Of a stretch of 64,000 nt of DNA, positions 25,845 through 36,129 are shown piece after piece (within the stretch, counting starts at the first letter, position 1; each line of letters opens with the position of its first letter). The position numbers and the translations under genes were made by a program. The DNA is taken from positions 29,259,056 through 29,323,055 of the forward strand of contig OX940868.1 of the NCBI GenBank assembly GCA_954871525.1, given 5' to 3'. The DNA comes from Parietaria judaica. Lineage: Eukaryota > Streptophyta > Magnoliopsida > Rosales > Urticaceae. Under the pieces are notes generated by a model, which worked only from the letters and a program-made list of their open reading frames with translations, was not told where the DNA came from and did no database searches.

Positions 25845-26331
25845 CACCTTATCCCACGCGCCGCCCCACGCGCCGCCCCGGAGTACCGGGCCCTCCTGGC
25901 CGTCAAAGCCGCCCTCCCCCCCGACGCCCAGCCCGCGCTCGCCTCGTGGAACGCCTCCACCGCCCACTGCGCCGAGTGGCTGGGCGTCACGTGCGACCGC
26001 ACGCGCCGCCGCGTCACCGCTCTCGACCTCTCCGGACTCAACATCACCGGCGAGATCCCGCCGGAGATCTCGCTCCTCCCCTCGCTGGCCTCCCCGCGGC
26101 TCTCTCCAACAACGTCTTCAATGGCACATTCCCCGCGGCTCTCTCCCGCCTCAGGAGCCTCTCCGTGCTCGACCTCTACAACAACAACCTCACCGGAGAC
26201 GTGCCTCTCGCCGTCGTCGATCTGCCCAATCTCCGGCACCTCCACATCGGCGGGAACTACTTCGGAGGTCTGATTCCGAAAGAGTATGGGAAATGGGAGT
26301 TTCTGGAGTACTTGGCCGTCTCCGAGAATGA
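25845..26331 (+). pseudogene. LRR receptor-like kinase ectodomain fragment (BAM/CLV1 type), frameshifted
   Basis: One frame gives EYRALLAVKAAL, then LASWNASTAHCAEWLGVTCD and VTALDLSGLNITGEIPPEI, the LRR N-cap and first repeat of BAM/CLV1-class receptor kinases. Near 26080-26100 the frame changes. The next frame gives LSNNVFNGTFPAALSRLRSL, VLDLYNNNLTGDVPLAV, LRHLHIGGNYFGGLIPKEYG and WEFLEYLAVSEN, typical of the following repeats. About two repeats are missing at the junction, and the sequence stops after the fourth or fifth LRR. There is no signal peptide, transmembrane segment or kinase. The fragment is very GC-rich against AT-rich flanks, as expected for a captured exon piece. Confidence 0.85.
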
Positions 26332-26530
26332 AATCTCCGTTGTTAATTTACGTTAATTCGTTGTTAATTTACGAATTAACGTAAATTTGTTGTTAATTCA
26401 TTGTAAATTAGTTGTTAATTTACGTAAATTAATGTAAATTCGTTGTTAATTCATTGTAAATTCATTGTTAATTTACGTTAATTCGATGTTAATTTATTAT
26501 GATTCGTTGTTGATTTACGTTAATTCGCGT
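26332..26530. repeat. AT-rich tandem array of GTTAATTTACGTTAATTC-type units
   Basis: Variants of (G)TTAATTTACG, TTAATTCGTTG and TAAATTCATTG alternate for about 200 bp directly after the LRR fragment. The spacing is irregular (roughly 10-25 bp). Confidence 0.75.
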
Positions 26531-26934
26531 CTTTTATTTGTTTATAATTTTTGAAAAAAAATAAATCCGAAAATTATATAATTTTTTTAATTTAAAATTC
26601 GAATTATATAAAAAAAATGTTTGGTTTTGGTTGTTACCATATTTATAGCTATTTCAATTAATAGCAATATTTTTAATTAATGAAAATAAATAAATTTTTA
26701 ATTAATATAATTATTCATAATTAATGTCATTGATTTTTTCAGATTAATAACCCACAAATTACGTGGTTAATTTGTATTTATTTTTAATTTCGTTTTTAAT
26801 TATTAAGGGTAATAATGTAATTAGAAATTCACTTAAATGGTTAATTGGCTAGTTTACAAAATTAACCAAAATTTGGCTATTTTGCTAAACCCACTTTCAA
26901 GATTGGCTATTACCCTTAAGAACCCAATATTTAT

Positions 26935-27475
26935 TTATTGTACAATTTTTTTAAAAAATTACCCATTATTTGTATTAAACTACATTAAAATGGATAGTTT
27001 TTTAAAAAATTTGTACAAAATGCGTAGTTTCCTCATTAAACTTTTTTATTAACTGTACAATAATGTTCGAATTTATTTTGTAATATAAATTCACATAAAT
27101 GTTACTTTAAATCACTCTCAATTTTCATTAAAAATCTAAATATAACATTTTCAAGTAAAATTTTCGACAAAAATTTAAATTTGATACCTTACTACATAAT
27201 TTATGGGTTCCGCCATTGCTCCCGGAAGTTCGTGTGTCTGGGTGACCCCGTAGTGATCAAAACATACTGAAACTATTTATGAAAACTCTGTAGTCTGTAC
27301 ATTACCTATGTAATTACAAGGATTTTTCTTTAGCAATTAAAAAAAATACTAAAATTCCTATGCATTTTCAGCACAAAACTTGCTCTATATCAATCTCTAC
27401 TTAAACCTGCGAAAAACCGAGAAGTAAAAGAATCAAATGTCAGTTAATCTCGGAATGGAAGAAGAGAGTGGAGAA
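26935..27475. other. intergenic, AT-rich
   Basis: No gene or clear element. The final ~100 bases are the 3' untranslated region of the minus-strand TRB-like gene. Confidence 0.4.
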
Positions 27476-29176
27476 CTATACGTCTTGTTCTTGCTTCATA
27501 ATTTGTTCATAAATCTCGGTCGCAAATTGCAGCACTGCGTCAGCCTCTTCCGAAAGCTTTGAGGCGCTCTCCCATTCATCGACCGCCACAGCAGCAAGAT
27601 ACTCATCCTCCTCGGCTTGAGCTACTAGACGCGCTGCAGCCTCGGCCGCTTTGGTCAGATCAGGATTTTCTACTGGAGGATCCGGTGGTTTTTGATGCAT
27701 GGCGGCTTCAACGTTTGGCTTCGGAGAAGGCATTTCCTTCGCGTTTCTTGGCGGTCCCCGTTCACACAATCTGTAGATGTTTTGCACCTGCATTCGGTAA
27801 TATAATTACGGAGTTAACGAATTGATTGACCCGTACCGAAGGAGGAACTCCACGACACTTAAGTCCTTTATTATGTTTTTCCTTTCAATTACGTTATTAA
27901 GGTTATTTTTGTAATTAGGCAATGATCCAAGGGTTTGAGGCGTCATGTTTCGATTAGTCTCGTTGACTCAAGACACCATTCGAGAGCTTTGACCGTGTTC
28001 TCGAAAGGACGGTCAGAGTAATTATCTTATAGGGTTCGGGACCGGCCCACTAAGTGTTATTCAGCACTTCAGCTTCTCTCTAGGGGTTAATTTAGACACC
28101 ATAGGAAGAGAAAAAAAAGGGGGTCACACTAACCGGTTCTAGAACCGTTACGGGATCCAAAACACAGGACCATAACAGAGAAGTACCAACCTTTCCAACT
28201 TTTCCTCCTGAAACAAGGATTTTCAACCTCGCGTGCACCGTCTTTTGGAAGTTCCGCTGCAGGGGAAGCTTGTGGTTTTGCTATAGCAAGCATATCAAGT
28301 ACGATCAGAATCTCCACAAGACTTAAAAAATACAACAAAAATTAATCAGTACATGACTTCAAGGATATATCTCACAATCAAGTTCTGGGAAAATCAGAAA
28401 TCTCTCAAACAAGAGAAAGATATGTTATGTCACCTCAACAAAGTTGATTATAGAAACTGCGTCAGACCCATCGTTGTTTGTAATCGTCTTAAGAGCTTCA
28501 AAGATCATCGCATCGATTCTGTAAAAACGAAAACTCTACATAAACACGAGCTGTAATCGCCTCTAGCAGAGCTGCGAAATGGAATATAACTAACTAGTTC
28601 TAAGATTAATACCACTCGAGCGAGCTAACATTTATCGAAGCTAAAACACCAATTTGGACCACATTTTCGGGGAAGAAAACACACCGAGCATTGACGTCCG
28701 CACGGTTCTCCTTTGACCTCGAGCCAGTGCCAGAACCAGACGCCTCGAACTTTGCGCGGTTCTTCTGAACATTTCTCCACTTGTCCTGATCCAAAGTAAA
28801 TAACAAAGCGCACAGTGACACTCCATCCAAGAACAAGAAGAAAAAAGAAAAACCATCGAAAGTAATTAAGATGATCGTGAAAGGTTCCCATTTGATGTAA
28901 AGAATGATCAAGAACTAAGTTGAGAAATCGTCTGCAATTCAGGATGGAAGTTTCAGATCGAAAATCAAGAATCCAAGAGAGAGATTCAGACGAGGAAACC
29001 TTGAGGTCGATAGTGGAGCGATTGGCGAGGCGAGCAGCGAGGTCAGGATCTTGGCTGATGAGCGACCACTTTCCGGGGCCGTGCCTCGCCACTCCGTCCT
29101 CGAGAGCTCGCTCCTCATCGGAAGTCCACCTCTGGTTCAGCTTCGATCTTTCACTTCGCTGACGACGAACAGACAT
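27476..29176 (-). CDS. TRB/single-Myb-histone type telomere-repeat-binding-like protein, 5 exons
   Basis: Exons in transcript order: 29176-29000, 28785-28685, 28518-28434, 28280-28191, 27787-27476; 254 residues with consistent phase. Three domains are in the order typical of plant TRB/SMH proteins. A Myb/SANT domain spans ~12-66 (RWTSDEERALEDGV, HGPGKWSLI, STIDLKDKWRNV, the telobox-type LKDKWRN). A linker-histone GH1 fold spans ~92-160 (RIDAMIFEALKTI, DGSDAVSIINFVE, RNFQKTVHARLKILV, KVGKVQNIYRL). A C-terminal Ala/Glu coiled coil spans ~195-245. TRBs bind telomeric repeats and telo-boxes in promoters and recruit Polycomb or demethylase partners in the nucleus. It is shorter than the usual ~290-300, with an extended basic N-terminus (MSVRRQRSERSK) before the Myb domain. 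The GH1 half-exon (28518-28434) was recognised only by splicing logic, but its match to the fold makes the model convincing. Confidence 0.87.
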
Positions 29177-29828
29177 GGCGATGATGACGTCACGCTATTC
29201 GTTACTGCTGAGCTCGCTTCGTTCCTTCCCGCGTAATACGTCGTCTATGATATACACAGTAACCGCAACGCGAGATACGGGGTTTGTTGTCGTTTCAGGA
29301 ATTACCGATCGTCGTACGGCGCATTGCTTAACTGTCGTTTTTGAAGCAAGTAAATAGTATTCTTTTGCGAAGTTGAAACACTCTTGTAATTTAACGAAAG
29401 AATAATACTTTTATTTTTATATATTTTGTAAAAACCGACCACCTAGTGGTAGGTATTCGATTTCCATTCAATCTATATATTGCTCATCTAATAGTTTTAT
29501 TTGATTTTGTTTTGTTTAAATGCATTGCTCGACATTAATATATTTGCTCATCCATAAGTAGTAAGTAGTGGGAGGGTCTTATTTTAAACTTACGGAACAG
29601 AGATTCAAGTTTAAGATCATACACACCCCGACGAACCCGCACTGGTTTCGATTTGCCTGATTATGGCTCTTTGGTCAGAATTGTTGGATACAACGTTTCA
29701 GGTCTGGGTACAAACCCGGGCTCGTCCAAGTTTGCCTAATTTTTTATTAAAAAAAAGAAGCAATGGCAGTTTGATCAGGCCCTTTTTCAAATTGGCAGAC
29801 CCGAAACAGTCCAGGTATGCGTTTGGGC
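29177..29828. other. intergenic; TRB promoter and repeat-like sequence
   Basis: The first ~150 bp is the TRB-like gene promoter, GC-richer with ACGTCA-type words. The rest has low-copy repeat character (scattered CCCG and GGTCTGGGT words) and hosts the hAT MITE that follows. No gene is seen. Confidence 0.4.
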
Positions 29829-30121
29829 TAGAGGTGAAAGTCACGGCGTCGCGACCGGTCGCGATGGAATCGCCGGAAATCGCCAACCCTCCCGTCGCGA
29901 TGCGTCGTGGTGCCGAGGGTCGCGATCGTCGCGATGTTGAGCGAGAGAGAGAGAGAGAGAGCGACCGTGAGTGAGAGAGAGCGAGAGAGAGGGAGAGAAG
30001 TGTATTGTGACGACGGAGGAAAATCGTGAATCGTCGCGACGGTGACCCCTGAATCGCGACTCGCCGCGAAGAACTTTAAGGCGTCGCGAGCGCGTGTTTC
30101 CCGTCGTGAGCCCCAGCTCTA
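29829..30121. mobile_element. short hAT MITE with TCGCGA-rich ends
   Basis: The element is 293 bp. The left terminus is TAGAGGTGAAAGTCACGG and the right terminus, reverse complemented, is TAGAGCTGGGGCTCACGACG. It is flanked by GTTTGGGC (29821-29828) and GTTTGCGC (30122-30129), an 8-bp target duplication with one mismatch, as expected for hAT. TCGCGA words are repeated throughout and a (GA)n tract lies in the middle. The terminal TAGAG(C/G)TG and the TCGCGA subterminal repeats match the 2.26-kb hAT element at 54496-56757, so both belong to one family. Confidence 0.8.
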
Positions 30122-30129
30122 GTTTGCGC

Positions 30130-31742
30130 CGATCTGGACCAGTCCGGTTCTATCTTTTTTCAACGAAAATCAAATGTGGGCTGTCAAATATCCGGCAGCA
30201 GGACTACCCATAAGTCGAAATCTTCTATCTCCTAATCACTCATTGTCTTCCAAAAGCAAGGGTGTATCATAAGCTAACCAAAATCTACTTATGAGTAATA
30301 TGAGTATTTAACTAATCCATACAATAAATCAATAGCCTAACAACTACATTAAAAGTTGGCCAATACACCAAGATGAGCTGTCGTGACCGCAACCGGGGGA
30401 GACGGTTGGCCTAAAATGCAAGGTCGGCTGTGTGACTGCAACCGGGAAGAGACAACTGGCCTAAAAATGAGTTTGCAATTGGCTCCCCGGCCTTCAAAGA
30501 AGGCTCCAATGGAGAGAGAAGACGGCTTCTCCCACTGGTCGATGATTCTGAAGCACGGAGGTGTTTCTGGCGGCACGCTGCCACCGCAGTTGGGAGCTTC
30601 CGCCCGTTTGGCCAGCTTGAAACTAAATGAACAGCTTCCTAAAGAATCACAGGTCAAAATAATATAAATAAAGACTAAGCAGTCTCTTCTTTCGAGCTTC
30701 ACCTCTTTCCTCAATTCCACCGAGGTTGTTTGCTCTTTTTTTTTCCAACGAAAGTTCTATCGAGCGGTGTAAATCAGATCAAGAGTAAAACAGTGCCGAA
30801 TAATGGCTATTTACAGAGATATGCCCCCGCAACTTGTGCTTTCAGGAACGAAATAAAAACGTTATATCTTATAGGTATCAAACATGAACGGTCAGCGAGA
30901 ATTTTGTAATCAAAACACGATTGGGAACCTCAACCTAACCAGCACTTAAATACAAGAGCTTCATTATCATGTATTTACGGGACCAGATAAGATTATACAA
31001 TATGATGGTTCACTCCTAAACTGAAGACCGCAATAAAGGACCTAGGCTCTGTTCACCGGCCCGGCCCCACTCAATTAAACCTCTCACGAACGATGAAACC
31101 TCTAAACAATATTGACTCAATTAAATAACAAAACGACTAACCACTTGATTTAAACGACAACCAAACTAAACGATGAACCAACCTACTACGCTCAAGGCCG
31201 TATCACACTCTGAAATATATTATGAGAAGATCGATGAAAAGATATGATGTTGAGATCTACGAGTAAGACTTTCTAAAGAACATGGAGATCCAGACCAAAC
31301 CCAATCGGGCTATGCAGGTTCGGGATAAACACGATAACAAAATTCGTGAAGCAAAGACCCCATAACCAGACACAAAAAAGGATGTAAATTCTGAATAAAC
31401 CAATCATCAGAGGATATAACTTCAAGAACATTAAGTATCATAATTCAATTCACAAACAAGAACAACTGCATAACACAATTCAAGGATAATCCTTCAGAGA
31501 TCATAATATCAAGTATATTCCACTTATTTATTTCCAGTAAATATTCGACGCATCGATACAGAATTCAATGAAAAGCATCACCAAAAGCATAAGACTCTCA
31601 TGCCCAACTGTTCAATAATCGAATAAAATTTCAAACTTTATAGCACACTATCCACTTCTGTTTCCATGGACAAAGTCCTAACTAAACGATCAAAACTGGC
31701 GTCAAACAGCATTGGTTTCGACACTCACCAAACCCTAGCTCC
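30130..31742. other. intergenic; no supported gene
   Basis: At about 30375-30470 a ~50-bp unit (CTG...TGAC(C/T)GCAACCGGG...TGGCCTAAAA) is tandemly repeated twice. The moderately GC-rich stretch 30340-30720 is open in both strands but has no recognisable protein. The remainder is AT-rich and ends in the 3' region of TIM23. Confidence 0.4.
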
Positions 31743-32306
31743 TCAAATCGGCACGTACCGCTTCGCCACCTGCTTCGCCGTCACCGCCACGCCCACCAGG
31801 ACGCCCCCGAGCGCGCCCGCCACCGCCGCCGACCTCACTCCCCTCGCCGCCCTGTACAGCGCGCCAGTGCCGAGCCCCGCGGCGACGCCGTTCCACACGT
31901 CGTCGACATCCCTCACCGCCACGATCCCGCTCTCGAGCCCGGCGTAGAGGAGCCCGATGATGCCGAGCCGGTTGCCCCAAACCCTGCCGGAGTGCCCCGA
32001 CGCGTTGAGGATCCGATTGATTCGGAGCTTGGTGGTGTCGCCGGATTCGAAGGACTTGACGCCGGTGACGAGACCGGCACCAGCGCCGCCTACGGCTCCG
32101 GCGAGGTAGGTGCAGCCGGTGTAGAAGGTGATGTTCTCTCCCCACGATCGGCGCTGCCGGCGAGCTTCCTCGACGAAGAGGAACTCCGGCGAGGTCGGAA
32201 GCTCGTAGAGATTCCGGATCGGAACGTTGAGATCCTGGTAGGGGTTGTAGAGCCTCGGCTTCGAAGCTCGCTCTCGATCCGAGGAAGAGGAGATTGAATC
32301 CGCCAT
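31743..32306 (-). CDS. TIM23: TIM23, channel subunit of the mitochondrial inner-membrane presequence translocase
   Basis: Intronless, 187 residues, matching plant TIM23-1/2/3 (~187-190). It forms the import channel of the TIM23 complex in the inner membrane and handles presequence-carrying proteins with TIM17, TIM50 and the PAM motor. Visible features: a hydrophilic N-terminal intermembrane-space part with [13 protein letters not shown] and [11 protein letters not shown] (residues ~18-45); then the hydrophobic Tim17/22/23 domain with [18 protein letters not shown]; then the PRAT signature, a Gly/Tyr before [15 protein letters not shown] (Arg and Asp three residues apart). It ends VAKRYVPI. 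Codon use is GC-rich relative to the flanks. The absence of introns is normal for plant TIM23 genes. Confidence 0.95.
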   Translation of the reverse strand: MADSISSSSDRERASKPRLYNPYQDLNVPIRNLYELPTSPEFLFVEEARRQRRSWGENITFYTGCTYLAGAVGGAGAGLVTGVKSFESGDTTKLRINRILNASGHSGRVWGNRLGIIGLLYAGLESGIVAVRDVDDVWNGVAAGLGTGALYRAARGVRSAAVAGALGGVLVGVAVTAKQVAKRYVPI

Positions 32307-33379
32307 CAGGGACTCGAGAGAGAGAGACCAAGAGAATTTGTATCCCTGGTCTAGGGTTTGTTATGTTGAGGTTAGAGAGAGAAACAGAGGAGAGAGAGAG
32401 AGAGCGTTGGGTGTACGCGATTCCTTTTGGGTGTGTGATGACTAGTGAGCTGACTTTTGCGAAATTAAAAAAAATATATATAAATAGAATAATAAAAAAT
32501 AAATATATTATAATAATATTAATAATTTAATATTAGTAATACTTTTATTTTCTAGAAAAGTGAGGTCGGTGACTGTAAAGAGGACTACTCTAATTGTTTC
32601 GAGATGGTTCGAATTTAAAAATTCATCACTAAATGTTCATCAACCGATTTTTACAAAATAGATATCAATAGATTTTTTTTATAAAAATACAATTTTTATA
32701 TTAGAACTACTTTGTAGTAAAAAATAATTTTATTAATATATTGATAACATAAATCACAATATTAGGAAAGTATATATAAAGATATTAGCGACGTAAATAT
32801 CAAAAGTATTTGAAAAATTAACGTTAAATTTTTTATTTTTTTAGTCGGAGAAAATACTAATATTTTTCCATATGATAAGTACTTTTTTTGGTTTTTTGGT
32901 CCATGTCGTATTCATGAGAGAAAAATATTAGTATATTACCCGATTAAAACACAAAGTATGTATTTATTGTTAGTTTTTTAATACTTTTGATATTTGTACC
33001 GCGAATAACTCGATCCACTTGTATAATTAATAGTTGATGAATGTAAACGAGGTCATTTCCTTGTGACAAAATAGAAAATGTCGTTTACAACCGAAAAATG
33101 CATAGTTGATACTTTACACTTTATCAGGATGTAATAAAAACACGGAAATGCGGGTTTGACACCCATCGTAATGTTACAAACGGATTCGAATTCCGGGTTT
33201 TTAAAGGCTAAAATCTTAAATCCGAATAATAGGATACTCAAAATTGGATTTAAACATATTTTTCAAGTTTACTTATTTCAAAACTTAAATTTGTATTAGA
33301 AATTATTGAAGAGCTAGTTTGTTTATATATATATATATATATATATATAGTGTTTTACGGGTGCTTTTCGAAAAGCTAA
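32307..33379. other. TIM23 promoter and AT-rich intergenic DNA
   Basis: A (GA)n-rich leader and AACAAACCCTAGACC occur just upstream of TIM23. The rest is AT-rich, with an AT dinucleotide run at about 33324-33350. No gene is seen. Confidence 0.45.
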
Positions 33380-33660
33380 TAAAATGACCGTTCAATCCAG
33401 AAATAAATCCAAGAACGCCCAAAACAACGACGGTCCATGAAATTGACTCGGGCCCACTTGCAATGGTCAACCGAATCATACTAAAAAAGTCAAATTTGGC
33501 TCGTTCTGGAATAGTCAATCCGAGCCTAGTCTTGAGTCCATAAATTTCACCCCGAGCTCAGTCAAAAAAGGTTACTTTTACCCGCTCGAGAATAGTCAAC
33601 CCGAACCCGATCCAAAAAGTTAACTCGGGCCCACTTCAAAAAAGTCAATTCGAGCTCTAT
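33380..33660. repeat. degenerate tandem block of AAAAAGTCAA/CGGGCCC units
   Basis: Units of roughly 28-34 bp alternate an (A)nGTCAA or GTTAAC word with GACTCGGGCCCACTT-like words. The unit AACTCGGGCCCACTT occurs near 33437 and again near 33620. It is the reverse orientation of the block at 18590-18800. Confidence 0.55.
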
Positions 33661-33707
33661 TCAAAAAAAAAAAAAAAAGCCCATGTACATGATCTTGTTC
33701 TTCCTTT

Positions 33708-33798
33708 TTTTTTTTAAGTTTGCTGCAGTGGGGATCGAACCCACAACCTTCGCTTTGGAGGTGGTGTGGAATTACCACTAGGTTATCCTAGCAACCAC
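33708..33798 (-). mobile_element. very short tRNA-derived SINE-like insertion with 16-bp target duplication
   Basis: The 16-mer ATCTTGTTCTTCCTTT occurs at 33692-33707 and 33799-33814. Between them, on the minus strand, is a tRNA-like head with an A-box-like GGATAACCTAGTGG and a perfect B box GGTTCGATCC inside the hairpin GTGGG/CCCAC. It ends in CTGCAGCAAACTT and a poly-A tail. The insertion is ~90 bp including the tail, shorter than most plant SINEs, which usually add a tRNA-unrelated body. The tRNA-like part does not form a good acceptor stem, so it is not a functional tRNA. Confidence 0.75.
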
Positions 33799-33814
33799 AT
33801 CTTGTTCTTCCTTT

Positions 33815-35149
33815 CTAAGGCGTCCATGTTGAGTGTTAATATCCCTTGTCGTACCTCGTGGCATGTCCTACGGTCCATAGAGGTTCCTTTTGAAAAAAAA
33901 AAAAAATTGTCGAAAAATCATCACATACCATTTTTTGTCTTACTCCTAATCTTGGAACCGAGCCATTCTGAAATACTCGATTTTGATCAGATACATAATT
34001 TCTTAATTTAACTTTTCATAATCAAGCAAACATATTATTATTATTATTTATACACATAGTCACAGAAATAAATAATTCAAGCACATTAAATAATTGTTGT
34101 ATTTATTTACCCAATGCATAATGTTGTAGCTATCGTCGTGAAACGGTAAATGCAATTTGAGCATAGTTTATCCAGTTCCACTTCAATTGTGCACGTTTGG
34201 ATTTGAGCAGCGCATCCACCTTCATAAATTTTGAGTACTTTTGTCGTATGAGATTTTGCCATAACTTTAGTAGTTTTGTTATTAAAAGAACTTCCACAAA
34301 TCTTCCAGGATATCCTCACAAACACCTAGTACTAGCAGTTTGGGCTCCTCCGACTTCGACTTTAAAAAGAAATCTTTTCTTTTAGAATACACATTAGTCA
34401 CGTGTCTAACAATGCGCCAAACACACAAAAGTTATAAAAGATCAAATGCTTAGAATTACATAAACAACAAATTCAATATTGATTTTTTTTTTTTTCAAAT
34501 TCCATCATCTTCGATTAGCTTAGATTTTCAGCATAAACTTTGATACTTTGTCGCTTAAAATTGAAATTTTATAAAAAAAATCATAAAACTTAATTCTAAT
34601 TATTTTGTCGTATGTTTACCAAATACATATAATTTAGCTATTTATAGAACTATTTTGGGGACCATAAACTCGTGCACTTAATTTTTCAAGGAATCCAGAC
34701 CGATTCATTAACTTTAGAGTTAATCCGTTATAAACTTGAAGATATACTCTTTAGTGTCAATGATATTCATTTTCCTTTCATTCACATAAGGCGTCCAATG
34801 TTACAGTTAGAATAGAGTAAATTGACATTTCACGATGATTCACATCTAAGAGGGCGATTTACTTGTTTGCCCCTAAGTGTTTTTTCCTTCTCATCTCAAT
34901 TGCGCATGTGTCCCGTTATTGTAAACAATTAACTTACAATTACAAAGTCATAAGTTGCGCATGTGTCCCGTTTACTTCTCAAGGCCGACTGTTGAGGGAA
35001 TCATCATGACTCTAGAGAAAGCTTTGTGATACCAGTATCTATATTTATGCAACCCTTCCCGACCACTTATCCAGATCCCGAAAAATGTCAGTGTTAGGAT
35101 ATTTGTTACAAACGATCTCTAACTGTTAAAACAAAGATCTATGAAACTG
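33815..35149. other. intergenic; no supported gene
   Basis: AT-rich. A 72-codon minus-strand frame at 34107-34325 has no recognisable family. The phrase GCGCATGTGTCCCGTT is repeated near 34900 and 34960. Nothing else stands out before the plastid-like trnW fragment. Confidence 0.4.
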
Positions 35150-35154
35150 CCCGG

Positions 35155-35213
35155 CTAGGTAGAACGTGGGTCTCCAAAACCCGATGTCGTAGGTTCAAAT
35201 CCTACAAAGCGTG
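35155..35213 (+). pseudogene. plastid-derived trnW(CCA) fragment (NUPT)
   Basis: From GGTAGAACGTGG to AAAGCGTG the sequence matches what I know of plastid tRNA-Trp: the anticodon arm GGGTCTCCAAAACCC with CCA at 35174-35176, the variable loop, the T arm TAGGTTCAAATCCTA and the 3' acceptor strand. One acceptor-strand position appears changed (CAAAGCG for CAGAGCG). The 5' acceptor strand and half of the D arm are missing, so it cannot be a working tRNA. Plastid-like sequence may continue to about 35320, but that edge is uncertain. Confidence 0.75.
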
Positions 35214-36129
35214 ATTAGATTCTTGTTACTTGGGAGGTTAAAAATAAAACTGAAAAATTGAACATAAATTTGAAATTGGCCTCCTTAAGTAGGAGGCCAA
35301 TAAAAAAAAAAGAGATGTTCATAAGTACTTCGGATTTAGATTGATCATAACTCTGATCATCTTTACGACTTAAGCCCAAAGTATTCGTTGATGGTCTTAG
35401 TTGAGTATATGATCTCTTGGATTAGTCAAGTTTCCCCGCACCGAGTCACTACAAAAAAGTGCTTTAGACCCGCACTGCAGGATAAGATTACTATATTACA
35501 CTAATTGCTTTAACAATCAATATGTTCATACCAATATAATTTAATAAGCCATAGACCTTGTTTTAGTTCATTTGATGTAATTCATTAATAGTGTCTTGTG
35601 TAATAATAAATACAACTGCAACTACTCGTGAACTAAGGATAAACGTTTATTTAATAAAAAAAAACTATTATAAACGACTACATCTACATCGTAGTCACTT
35701 ACAATTAGAGTACACATTTGATTATTAGATTTAATTATTATTTGATAAGGTTTTAAATCCATATTATCAATTAATTAATATCAAAAGATTATAGTATTTA
35801 AATACATATTATCAACTATAATGTGTATTCGTCACTGGCCGTTATAATTGCATCATTGCATGAAACAAGTTCAATTTTAATATTATCATCTTCAGATTGT
35901 GTATTGTGATTACAATATTTTGACATGTTATATATGAAAAAAAGAATTCTTCTAATAATAATAATTACATAACTAGTACTTTATAATGAACAATCTGATA
36001 TACAATAAATTTTCACGTTGTTAATTTATAAAAAAATTGCTATATATTTATACTTAGCTTTTCAACAATGGTGGTTGAGAAAATCACCCCATGTTATATA
36101 TATTTATACATAGTAATCATTAATTAATA
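35214..36129. other. intergenic, AT-rich
   Basis: Apart from the possible tail of the plastid insertion, this is simple AT-rich DNA leading into the 3' region of the first GDSL gene. Confidence 0.4.

Larger units (their letters stand above)
25541..26925. mobile_element. Pack-MULE-like element carrying a receptor-kinase gene fragment
   Basis: The ends are long inverted repeats. The left arm (about 25541-25626) includes AATAGCTAAATTGAAAC, GCAAAATAGCC and GGTTAATTTTGTAAACTAGC; the right arm (about 26839-26925) is the reverse complement with some changes. The 9-bp word AATATTTAT directly flanks both proposed ends (25532-25540 and 26926-26934), matching the 9-bp target duplication of Mutator elements, although the word is AT-rich. 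The core holds a GC-rich LRR receptor-kinase fragment, a (CT)n tract and an AT-rich tandem array. There is no transposase. The arms are shared with the 235-bp MITE at 2188-2422. Confidence 0.65.

Noticed and set aside
25845..26331. Working LRR receptor-like protein gene
   Set aside because: Frameshift, lost repeats, no signal peptide, no transmembrane or kinase region.
30349..30720. Open frames on both strands (94 and 123 codons) in a moderately GC-rich stretch
   Set aside because: No family motif in either frame, no splice context, and the stretch contains a 50-bp tandem repeat. Not supportable as a gene.
33708..33798. Functional nuclear tRNA gene on the minus strand
   Set aside because: The T arm is good, but the acceptor strands do not pair, and a poly-A tail plus target duplication mark it as a retroposed element.
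35155..35213. Functional tRNA-Trp gene
   Set aside because: The 5' acceptor strand and part of the D arm are missing; it is a plastid-derived fragment.
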